12,055 nt of DNA, from assembly GCA_009780755.1 (NCBI GenBank), contig WQZL01000066.1:1-12055 (forward strand), written 5' to 3'. This stretch comes from Promicromonosporaceae bacterium (lineage in GTDB: Bacteria > Actinomycetota > Actinomycetes > Actinomycetales > Cellulomonadaceae). Position numbers and translations under genes: made by a program. This document shows, in pieces, positions 1 through 6,434 of this stretch; within the stretch, counting starts at the first letter, position 1; each line of letters begins with the position of its first letter. The notes under the pieces were generated by a model, which saw nothing but the letters and a program-made list of their open reading frames with translations, did no database searches and was not told the DNA's origin.

Positions 1-1
1 G

Positions 2-34
2 CTCGGCCTGGTGGCTGGCTTCCTGTTTACCTAA
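2..34 (+). CDS. atpE: ATP synthase subunit c, last 10 residues (partial)
   Basis: The first bases read, in frame from position 2, LGLVAGFLFT and then TAA at 32-34. This is the usual C-terminal end of the Fo ring subunit c, whose second transmembrane helix commonly finishes in a GLxxGFLF-like string. The gene order (directly before atpF) agrees. Only the C-terminus is in the window, so the proton-binding carboxylate and the rest of the hairpin cannot be seen. The stop is 5 bases before the atpF start, as expected inside an atp operon. Confidence 0.8.
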   Translation, partial: LGLVAGFLFT

Positions 35-39
35 AGATC

Positions 40-666
40 ATGGCTGCGCTATTCGTACCGGGGCAAGCGGCGTCGGTGGCCGCGCAGGTCGAGCATCAGG
101 GTCTCGATCTGTTTGTGCCTGCCCTTTACGACGTGTTCTGGTCGCTGGTGGTGATCGGGGTGATTGCCCTTGCCTTCTATAAGTGGATTCTGCCACCCAT
201 GATGAAGGTACTCGACGCTCGTACCGACAGCATCGAAGACGGGTTGGCCAAGGCCGATCAGGCTCGTGAGGCCGCCGAGCAGGCGATAGCCAAACGACAG
301 GAAACTTTGGACGCGGCTCGCACCGAGGCTGCACAGGTGCGTGACCAGGCTCGCATAGCGGGCAAGGCCATTGCCGCCGAGCAGCGGGCCTTGGCCACCG
401 CCGAAGCAAATCGCATCGCCGAGGCAGCCGAGCGGCAGATCGAGGCCGAGCGTCAGGCCGCCGCCGCAGCCCTGCGCTCCGAGGTGGGTGGTCTCGCCGC
501 CGAACTGGCTACTCGCATCGTGGGGGAAGCGCTGGTTAGCGACGGGGCACAGTCGCAGGTGATCGATCGCTTCCTAGACGAGCTGGCAGCGAGCCAAAGC
601 CACATCGAGCTAGAAGCAGACCAAGGCGACAAGGGGTTGGAGGTGAGCCATGATGCGCCGCGCTAG
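40..666 (+). CDS. atpF: F1Fo ATP synthase subunit b
   Basis: This 208-residue protein is the peripheral-stalk subunit b, which anchors F1 to the membrane and works with delta to resist rotation. It has a short N-terminal segment, one membrane helix at about residues 32-52 (VFWSLVVIGVIALAFYKWIL), then the typical VLDARTDSIEDGL entry into a long Ala/Glu/Gln/Arg-rich coiled coil to about residue 180. The ATG at 40 follows the atpE stop by 5 bases. The Shine-Dalgarno is weak (AAAG at 33-36), suggesting translational coupling to atpE. The protein is somewhat longer than many b subunits because of a polar tail (from about residue 184), whose end overlaps the atpH start. It is not fused to delta, unlike in mycobacteria. 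Confidence 0.95.
   Translation: MAALFVPGQAASVAAQVEHQGLDLFVPALYDVFWSLVVIGVIALAFYKWILPPMMKVLDARTDSIEDGLAKADQAREAAEQAIAKRQETLDAARTEAAQVRDQARIAGKAIAAEQRALATAEANRIAEAAERQIEAERQAAAAALRSEVGGLAAELATRIVGEALVSDGAQSQVIDRFLDELAASQSHIELEADQGDKGLEVSHDAPR
639..646 (+). promoter_or_regulatory. Shine-Dalgarno of atpH, inside atpF
   Basis: GGAGGTGA lies at 639-646 within the last atpF codons. The GGAGG core is 6 bases from the ATG at 650 and 9 from a second, adjacent ATG at 653. Either can serve, so the N-terminus of AtpH is uncertain by one Met. Both choices overlap atpF (17 or 14 bases), which indicates coupled translation. Confidence 0.75.
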
Positions 667-1276
667 TGCCGCGTCGCTTAGCGCCGCGGGAGCCGCCTTC
701 GAGCCGGTTGTTCGCAGCGCGGGCGCCGACGCGCTGCTGCTTGCCCAGCAGCTCGACCAGGTGGCGGGCGCCTTGACCAGTTCCGCCCCACTGCGGCGAG
801 CGCTGGCCGATCCAGACGGTAACCCCTCTGGGAAAACGATGATTGTCCGGCACCTACTGGCGGGAGCAGACGAGCCAGTGGTGGCCGCGGTGGAGTCGCT
901 GGCCGCGGCTAAATGGAGTCATGACGATGACCTGACGGCGGCGGTCCGGCAACTCGCAGCCCAGGCCATCATCAGCGAAGCCGCCCTCCACGGTGATCTA
1001 TCTGGGGCCAGACCGGCTACCTTGCTGGCCGCAGCCCAGAAAAGAATCGCGGCGCTTACCACGCCGGTAGCCGCCATCACCAGCGCGGTTGCTCTCAAAG
1101 CCACCCAAGCCGAGCGCCTACAAGCCTTGTTAGAACGTGCCTACGGCCCCATCCAAATGCGTCTAAAGGTGGACTCGACCATTCTGGGTGGTCTGCGCAT
1201 CCAGGTGGGCGCCGACACAATAGACAGCACCATGCTTACCCGACTCGCCGACGCTCGCCGTAGCCTGGCCGTCTAA
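650..1276 (+). CDS. atpH: F1Fo ATP synthase subunit delta
   Basis: Delta caps the alpha3-beta3 head and binds subunit b to form the peripheral stalk. The 208 residues contain the N-terminal helical bundle, including an LRRALADPDGNPSGKTMIVRHLL segment of the family-typical LRxxLxDPxxxxxxKxxLVxxLL kind. The protein ends in the diagnostic C-terminal signature VDSTILGGLRIQVGADTIDS, then an L..L.DARRSLA helix. Many actinobacterial deltas are about 260-275 residues and carry a second copy of the LRxALTDP...KxxLL block. Here only one copy is present, so the central region is about 60 residues shorter. The gene overlaps atpF by 17 bases and is followed 17 bases later by atpA. Identity is secure from the C-terminal signature and gene order. 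Confidence 0.93.
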   Translation: MMRRASAASLSAAGAAFEPVVRSAGADALLLAQQLDQVAGALTSSAPLRRALADPDGNPSGKTMIVRHLLAGADEPVVAAVESLAAAKWSHDDDLTAAVRQLAAQAIISEAALHGDLSGARPATLLAAAQKRIAALTTPVAAITSAVALKATQAERLQALLERAYGPIQMRLKVDSTILGGLRIQVGADTIDSTMLTRLADARRSLAV

Positions 1277-1293
1277 ACCTCAAAGGAGCATCG

Positions 1294-2919
1294 ATGTCCC
1301 TGACCATTCGCCCCGAAGACATTCGGGCCGCGCTGGCAGCCAGCGTGCAGGCTTACGCTCCCGGTCCCCCCGCCGCCGAGGAGATCGGCCACGTTGTCTT
1401 GGCCGCCGACGGCATCGCGAACGTTGAGGGTCTACCCGGCGCGATGGCCTCCGAACTGCTGCGCTTTGCCGACGGCACCCTGGGCCTGGCCCTAAACCTC
1501 GACGAGCGGGAGATTGGCGTTGTGGTACTCGGCGATTTCGTCGGCATCGAGGAAGGCCAGGAGGTACGCCGCACGGGAGAGGTACTCTCCGTGCCGGTAG
1601 GCGAGGGGTACCTTGGCCGGGTGGTCGATCCCCTCGGCAACCCCATCGATGGCTTAGGGGAGATCACCGGACTGGCGGGCCGTCGCGCCCTAGAACTACA
1701 GGCTCCCGGTGTCATGGCTCGCAAGAGCGTCTGTGAGCCGCTACAGACCGGGATCAAGGCCATCGATTCGATGATTCCCGTCGGCCGCGGCCAGCGGCAG
1801 CTCATTATCGGCGACCGGCAGACCGGCAAGACGGCCATCGCGATTGACACCATCATCAACCAGCTAAACAACTGGACCTCCGGCGACCTAGAAAAGCAGG
1901 TGCGCTGCATTTACGTGGCCGTCGGGCAGAAGGCCACCACCATCGCGGCGGTGCGCGGCGCGTTGGCGGACGCGGGCGCGCTGGCATACACCACCATCGT
2001 CGCGGCCCCCGCCTCCGACTCGGCCGGGTTTAAGTACCTGGCCCCGTATACCGGCTCGGCCATCGGCCAGCACTGGATGTACGCGGGCAAGCATGTGCTG
2101 ATCGTCTTCGACGACCTTTCCAAGCACGCCGAGGCATACCGCGCCGTCTCCCTGCTGCTGCGCCGCCCGCCCGGCCGCGAGGCATACCCCGGTGATGTGT
2201 TCTACCTGCACTCTCGCCTATTGGAGCGCTGCGCCAAGATGTCCGACGAGCTAGGTGGCGGTTCCATGACCGGCCTGCCGATAATCGAGACCAAGGCCAA
2301 CGACGTCTCCGCATATATTCCCACCAACGTCATCTCCATCACGGACGGGCAAATCTTCTTGCAATCCGACCTATTCAACGCCGATCAGCGCCCAGCCGTC
2401 GATGTTGGCATCTCCGTCTCCCGCGTGGGCGGGGCCGCCCAGACCAAGGCCATGAAGAAGGTGGCCGGCACGTTGAAGATCGATCTGGCGCAGTTCCGCT
2501 CGCTGGAAGCCTTCGCCATGTTCGCCTCCGACCTCGACGCCGCCTCCCGTGGCCAGCTCGCCCGCGGCGCCGTGCTGATGGAACTGCTCAAACAACCCCA
2601 GTACACGCCGTATCCGATGCAAGATCAGGTGGCCTCGCTCTGGGCAGGCACCAAGGGGCAGCTCGACGATGTGCCCGTGGCGGATGTGGGGCGCTTCGAG
2701 CGAGAGCTGCTCGACCACCTGCGCCGCACTACCGATGTACTTGACGCTATTGCGGCAACCGGCGAGCTTGACGACATCACGGAAGAAAAGCTGGCCGCCG
2801 CCGTCGAAGATTTCCGCCACGGTTTCCGCAAAGGCGACGGCACCCCGCTCGTCATCAACGAGACCCAAGACGGTCAGTTGCGCATCATCCAAGAACAGAT
2901 CGTCACGGGGAGCAGATAG
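1294..2919 (+). CDS. atpA: F1 ATP synthase subunit alpha
   Basis: This is the non-catalytic nucleotide-binding subunit of F1 (541 residues, normal length for Actinobacteria). The beta-barrel N-domain is followed by the P-loop GDRQTGKT at 173-180 and a Walker B strand HVLIVFDD with D273/D274. Next is the GREAYPGDVFYLHSRLLERC block and the arginine finger in GISVSRVGG (R377), which reaches into the catalytic site of beta. The C-terminal helical domain is complete, with a polar tail after DFRHGFRKGD. The start is set by AAAGGAG at 1282-1288, 5 bases from the ATG. The stop TAG abuts the atpG ATG directly (TAGATG), implying coupled translation. Nothing is truncated, and all motifs expected for a working alpha are visible. 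Confidence 0.98.
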   Translation: MSLTIRPEDIRAALAASVQAYAPGPPAAEEIGHVVLAADGIANVEGLPGAMASELLRFADGTLGLALNLDEREIGVVVLGDFVGIEEGQEVRRTGEVLSVPVGEGYLGRVVDPLGNPIDGLGEITGLAGRRALELQAPGVMARKSVCEPLQTGIKAIDSMIPVGRGQRQLIIGDRQTGKTAIAIDTIINQLNNWTSGDLEKQVRCIYVAVGQKATTIAAVRGALADAGALAYTTIVAAPASDSAGFKYLAPYTGSAIGQHWMYAGKHVLIVFDDLSKHAEAYRAVSLLLRRPPGREAYPGDVFYLHSRLLERCAKMSDELGGGSMTGLPIIETKANDVSAYIPTNVISITDGQIFLQSDLFNADQRPAVDVGISVSRVGGAAQTKAMKKVAGTLKIDLAQFRSLEAFAMFASDLDAASRGQLARGAVLMELLKQPQYTPYPMQDQVASLWAGTKGQLDDVPVADVGRFERELLDHLRRTTDVLDAIAATGELDDITEEKLAAAVEDFRHGFRKGDGTPLVINETQDGQLRIIQEQIVTGSR

Positions 2920-3816
2920 ATGGCCGGGGGAGTCCAGCGCGTCTATCGCCAGCGCATCACATCGACGCAGAAGCTGAAGAAGGTGTTCCGGGCGCAGGAA
3001 CTCATCGCTGCCTCGCGCATCGGTGCCGCTCGCACTCGGGTTAGCCAGGCCACCCCGTTTGCGCAAGCCATCACCCAGGCGGTTTCGGCGCTTGCGGCCC
3101 ACGCCCGCGTCGAACATCCGCTGGTTGAGGCGCGTCACGACACCGACCGGGTTGCGGTGCTGGTGGTGGTCGCCGACCGGGGTATGGCCGGTTCGTATAC
3201 AGCGGCGAACATCCGCGAGACCGATCGACTGCTGGCGACCCTGCGCGCGCAGGGCCACGTCATTGACCTGTATGTGGCCGGACGACGGGCCGTCGCTCAC
3301 TATTCGTATCGCGGGTATGACCTAAAGCGGAGCTGGGTTTACGGCTCAGATCGACCCGAACAAGAGGTGGCGACCGAAATCGCCGACACGCTGTTGGCTG
3401 CGTTTGCCGCCCCGGCGGACCAAGGGGGAGTAGCCGAGCTGCATGTCGTTTACACGCAGTTCGTAAATATGGTGACGCAGACCCCGCGGGTAGTGCGGAT
3501 GCTGCCGTTGGAGGTGGTGGCTCACTACTCTCAGACCGAGGAAATCGAGCCGCTATACGAGTTTGAACCATCGGCCCCCGAGGTGCTTGACGCGCTGTTG
3601 CCGCGCTACGTGCGCAGCCGCCTGTTTTCGTTTCTGCTCGAATCGGCGGCATCCGAGCTGGCCTCACGACAGCGGGCCATGCGCACGGCCACCGATAATG
3701 CCGAAGAACTCATTCGTAACTACACCCGTCTGGCCAACCAGGCCCGTCAGTCCGAGATCACCCAGGAAATCTCCGAGATCGTCTCGGGGGCCGATGCCCT
3801 AGCGGTAGGTAAGTGA
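2920..3816 (+). CDS. atpG: F1 ATP synthase subunit gamma
   Basis: Gamma is the rotating central shaft. The 298 residues have both conserved termini that form the coiled-coil shaft. The N-terminal helix is VYRQRITSTQKLKKVFRAQELIAASRI. The C-terminal helix has the family signature with ATDNAEELI, followed by RQSEITQEISEIVSGADAL. Between them is the Rossmann-like middle domain. Length is within the usual bacterial range (about 285-310). The ATG follows the atpA stop with no gap. A GGGGAG Shine-Dalgarno at 2907-2912 lies inside the end of atpA, 7 bases from the start. The gene ends at TGA 3814-3816, which itself forms part of the atpD ribosome-binding site. Confidence 0.97.
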   Translation: MAGGVQRVYRQRITSTQKLKKVFRAQELIAASRIGAARTRVSQATPFAQAITQAVSALAAHARVEHPLVEARHDTDRVAVLVVVADRGMAGSYTAANIRETDRLLATLRAQGHVIDLYVAGRRAVAHYSYRGYDLKRSWVYGSDRPEQEVATEIADTLLAAFAAPADQGGVAELHVVYTQFVNMVTQTPRVVRMLPLEVVAHYSQTEEIEPLYEFEPSAPEVLDALLPRYVRSRLFSFLLESAASELASRQRAMRTATDNAEELIRNYTRLANQARQSEITQEISEIVSGADALAVGK

Positions 3817-3823
3817 GGTAATC

Positions 3824-5317
3824 ATGACCACTTCTGGTAACCCGGTGGCGATGCAGCCGGACGCAGAATCCCGGCCAACCGGTCGGGTAACTCGCGTGAT
3901 CGGCGCCATCGTGGACGTCGAGTTCCCCGAGGATGCCCTACCAGACATCTACCAGGCGCTAACCGTGGATATCGCGGGCACGGTACACGGCGAGGATAAG
4001 CCGTTCACCATCACGTTGGAGGTGGCCCAGCATCTCGGCGACGGCGTGGTGCGCACCATTGCGCTCAAACCCACCGATGGCCTGCGGCGCGGGGCGGTGG
4101 TGACCAATACGGGCGCGCCCATTTCGGTGCCGGTCGGCGACGTGACCAAGGGCCATGTCTTCGACGTGACCGGCAACGTGCTTAATCTAAAGCCGGGGGA
4201 GACCTTCGAGGTGACCGAACGCTGGCCCATCCACCGCCAGCCGCCGGAGTTTAAGGACTTGGAGCCTAAAACCCAGATGTTTGAGACCGGCATTAAGGTG
4301 ATTGACCTGCTCACCCCGTACGTGCAGGGCGGCAAGATCGGCCTATTCGGGGGCGCGGGCGTGGGCAAAACCGTGCTGATTCAAGAAATGATTCAACGAG
4401 TGGCCCTCGATCACGGCGGCGTTTCGGTATTCGCAGGCGTTGGCGAGCGCACCCGGGAGGGCAACGACCTGCTGACCGAGATGGCCGAGGCGGGGGTTTT
4501 TGAGAAGACCGCGATGGTTTTCGGTCAGATGGATGAGCCACCCGGCACTCGTCTGCGCATCGCGTTGACCGGCTTGACGATGGCCGAGTATTTCCGAGAC
4601 GTGCAAAAGCAGGACGTGCTGCTGTTCATCGACAACATATTCCGCTTCACCCAGGCCGGGGCCGAGGTCTCGACGCTGCTGGGTCGGATGCCATCGGCCG
4701 TTGGCTACCAGCCGAATCTGGCCGATGAGATGGGCTTGTTGCAAGAACGCATCACCTCTACTCGGGGCCACTCCATCACCTCGTTGCAGGCCATCTATGT
4801 GCCGGCCGACGATTACACCGACCCGGCCCCGGCTACCACCTTTGCCCACCTAGACGCCACCACGGAGCTGTCGCGCGAGATCGCGGCCAAAGGCTTGTAT
4901 CCGGCCGTCGATCCCCTCACCTCCACCTCTCGCATTCTCGACCCGCGCTATGTTGGCCAGGAACATTACGAGGTGGCCACTGGTATCAAGTCGATATTGC
5001 AGCTCAATAAGGAACTGCAAGACATCATCGCGATTCTGGGCGTTGATGAGTTGTCGGAGGAGGATAAGACGCTGGTGGCCAGGGCGCGACGCATCCAGCA
5101 GTTCCTCTCGCAGAATACGTACATGGCCGAGAAGTTCACGGGCGTACCCGGCTCCACCGTGCCGCTGGCCGATACCGTCGAGGCGTTCAAGAAGATCGCC
5201 GATGGTGAGTACGACCACTACGCCGAGCAGGCGTTCTTCAACGTCGGCGGCCTGGATCAGTTGGAGGCCAACTGGTCCAAGATCCAAAAGGAGTACGGCA
5301 CCACATGGCTGCACTAA
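3824..5317 (+). CDS. atpD: F1 ATP synthase subunit beta (catalytic)
   Basis: Beta carries the catalytic sites for ATP synthesis and hydrolysis. The 497 residues show the N-terminal GRVTRVIGAIVDVEF barrel and the P-loop GGAGVGKT at 176-183 (K182, T183). GERTREG at 207-213 holds the catalytic glutamate E208 and R209. Walker B is LLFIDN with D270, followed by the beta signature around PSAVGYQPNLADEMG. The DELSEED lever lies at 408-414, where torque passes to gamma. The length exceeds the E. coli subunit (about 460) mainly through an N-terminal extension and small insertions, which is common in Actinobacteria. The Shine-Dalgarno TGAGGT overlaps the atpG stop. The last 13 bases overlap atpC. Confidence 0.98.
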   Translation: MTTSGNPVAMQPDAESRPTGRVTRVIGAIVDVEFPEDALPDIYQALTVDIAGTVHGEDKPFTITLEVAQHLGDGVVRTIALKPTDGLRRGAVVTNTGAPISVPVGDVTKGHVFDVTGNVLNLKPGETFEVTERWPIHRQPPEFKDLEPKTQMFETGIKVIDLLTPYVQGGKIGLFGGAGVGKTVLIQEMIQRVALDHGGVSVFAGVGERTREGNDLLTEMAEAGVFEKTAMVFGQMDEPPGTRLRIALTGLTMAEYFRDVQKQDVLLFIDNIFRFTQAGAEVSTLLGRMPSAVGYQPNLADEMGLLQERITSTRGHSITSLQAIYVPADDYTDPAPATTFAHLDATTELSREIAAKGLYPAVDPLTSTSRILDPRYVGQEHYEVATGIKSILQLNKELQDIIAILGVDELSEEDKTLVARARRIQQFLSQNTYMAEKFTGVPGSTVPLADTVEAFKKIADGEYDHYAEQAFFNVGGLDQLEANWSKIQKEYGTTWLH

Positions 5318-5574
5318 GCGTTGACCTGGTAGCCACCGACCGCAGGGTGTGGTCGGGGGTGGCGCAATCTGTTTCGGCGCCGTCCATCAATGGGCAGATT
5401 GGCATCCTGCCTGGTCATACCCCGCTGCTTGCCGTGATGCGCGCGGGCACGGTCAAGGTGGTCGCCGGAGATGGCACCATCTTTGAGGCCAAGGTCTCTG
5501 GCGGCTTCCTCTCCGTAGACGACAACCTAGTGACAGTAGTAGCCGACGAAATTACCACCCCACCCGATGGTTGA
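5305..5574 (+). CDS. atpC: F1 ATP synthase subunit epsilon, short form without C-terminal helices
   Basis: Epsilon connects gamma to the c-ring. The 89 residues match the N-terminal beta-sandwich: LSVDLVATDRRVWSGVAQSV, then the hallmark GQIGILPGHTPLLAVMRAG, then GGFLSVDDNLVTVVADE. The protein stops after ITTPPDG, where other epsilon subunits (about 120-140 residues) continue into a two-helix C-terminal domain that can extend and inhibit ATP hydrolysis. No continuation of that domain is readable in the other forward frames after the stop, so this looks like a natural short form and not a frameshift. From memory, similarly short epsilons occur in some other Actinobacteria. The start overlaps atpD by 13 bases. 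AAAGGAG at 5287-5293 is a rather distant (11-base) Shine-Dalgarno. Confidence 0.93.
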   Translation: MAALSVDLVATDRRVWSGVAQSVSAPSINGQIGILPGHTPLLAVMRAGTVKVVAGDGTIFEAKVSGGFLSVDDNLVTVVADEITTPPDG

Positions 5575-5603
5575 TGGGGCATTGTCTGCCCGGCCAACCC
5601 CGT

Positions 5604-5607
5604 AGGA
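5604..5607 (+). promoter_or_regulatory. Shine-Dalgarno core that favours the nucS ATG start
   Basis: AGGA at 5604-5607 is 9 bases from the ATG at 5617 but only 3 from an upstream in-frame GTG at 5611. The 9-base spacing, together with the family-typical N-terminus MRLVVAKC that begins at the ATG, favours 5617 over 5611. Confidence 0.6.
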
Positions 5608-5616
5608 TTTGTGTTC

Positions 5617-6312
5617 ATGCGTCTTGTGGTTGCTAAGTGTTCGGCTCGTTACACCGGCCGGCTGGCGGCAACTTTGCCGTTTGCCAAGCGATTGTTGATG
5701 ATTAAGGCCGATGGGTCGGTGCTGTTGCACTCCGATGGTGGTTCCTACAAGCCGCTGAACTGGATGAGTCCGCCCTGTTCGTTGAAGGTGCGCGAGCCTG
5801 ACGCCGAGGCCAAGGAACGGGGCGTCACCGAGGTGTGGACCGTTCAGCATGGCAAGACGGACGACTGTCTCACCATCGAAATTCATGAGGTCTTCCACGA
5901 CTCGTCGCACGAATTTGGTGTCGATCCTGGCGTGATCCGGGAGGGGGTAGAGGCCCACTTGCAGGAGGCGTTGGCCGCCCAGATCGAGCTGCTGGGGGAG
6001 GGGCACTCCCTGGTGCGTCGGGAATACATGACGGCTATCGGCCCCGTGGATATTTTGGCTCGGGCCCCCGAAGGCGGGCATGTTGCCGTGGAGATCAAGC
6101 GACGTGGCGAGATCGATGGCGTCGAGCAATTGACTCGCTACCTGGAGCTGCTCAACCGCGATCCGTTGCTCGCTCCGGTGCGCGGTGTGTTCGCTGCCCA
6201 GGAGATCAAGCCCCAGGCTCGCGTGCTCGCTACCGACCGAGGTATCGGCTGTCTTGTCCTTGACTATGAGGCCATGCGGGGCATCGACGATGCCGAATCC
6301 AGGCTGTTCTAA
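5617..6312 (+). CDS. nucS: Mismatch-specific endonuclease NucS (EndoMS)
   Basis: NucS cuts both strands at certain mismatches and provides the non-canonical mismatch repair used by Actinobacteria that lack MutS/MutL. With the ATG at 5617 the protein has 231 residues, close to the mycobacterial length of about 223. The N-terminal domain has MRLVVAKCSARYTGRL and the conserved YKPLNWMSPPC block (44-54). The C-terminal restriction-like nuclease core shows D145 in GPVDILAR and E159-x-K161 in VAVEIKRRGE, the metal-binding catalytic residues of the family. The protein ends in ESRLF, a hydrophobic tail consistent with sliding-clamp binding. It follows atpC by 42 bases with no strong terminator, only a 5-bp hairpin at 5577-5591, so co-transcription with the atp operon is plausible. 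Low ATP-operon-like expression control is not visible. Confidence 0.94.
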   Translation: MRLVVAKCSARYTGRLAATLPFAKRLLMIKADGSVLLHSDGGSYKPLNWMSPPCSLKVREPDAEAKERGVTEVWTVQHGKTDDCLTIEIHEVFHDSSHEFGVDPGVIREGVEAHLQEALAAQIELLGEGHSLVRREYMTAIGPVDILARAPEGGHVAVEIKRRGEIDGVEQLTRYLELLNRDPLLAPVRGVFAAQEIKPQARVLATDRGIGCLVLDYEAMRGIDDAESRLF

Positions 6313-6350
6313 GGGCCGTTTTGCGACAAGTAATGATGCAACAACGGCCT
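6313..6350 (+). terminator. Hairpin after nucS, probable terminator without U-tract
   Basis: The first base after the nucS stop opens an inverted repeat. GGCCGTT TTGC (6314-6324) pairs with GCAA and AACGGCC (6338-6349), giving 11 base pairs with one bulged C at 6342 and a 13-base loop. A G-T wobble at 6313/6350 can extend it. No run of T follows, so it would be a U-tract-less hairpin, and termination is inferred. Its position directly after the stop and before a new gene supports the call. Confidence 0.55.
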
Positions 6351-6434
6351 AACCGGCGTGGCGTTTGCTCTCCCCGCATTGTCAAAGGGAACGCTGTACG
6401 GTGTCAGTTGTATCCCATAATCTAGGAGACATTT

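Noticed and set aside
2371..3300. Long open frame of 309 codons on the minus strand opposite atpA/atpG
   Set aside because: It spans the junction of two clearly conserved + strand genes, its protein is low-complexity His/Arg/Gly-rich, and it resembles no family I know. Long antisense frames are common in GC-rich coding DNA.
5577..5591. Small hairpin GGGCA...TGCCC between atpC and nucS
   Set aside because: It has only 5 pairs and no T-run, too weak to call a terminator.
5560..5616. Frameshift that might have truncated atpC
   Set aside because: The other two forward frames after the stop give no sequence like the epsilon C-terminal helices, so a natural short form is more likely.
5611..5616. 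GTG start six bases upstream of the nucS ATG
   Set aside because: It would lie only 3 bases from the AGGA core, and the family N-terminus begins at the ATG.
6379..6421. Possible promoter of the SLH gene: TTGTCA at 6379-6384 and CATAAT at 6416-6421
   Set aside because: The two hexamers are 31 bases apart, so they do not pair. A start driven by CATAAT alone would fall inside the Shine-Dalgarno at 6424-6429. A promoter must be near, but I cannot place it.
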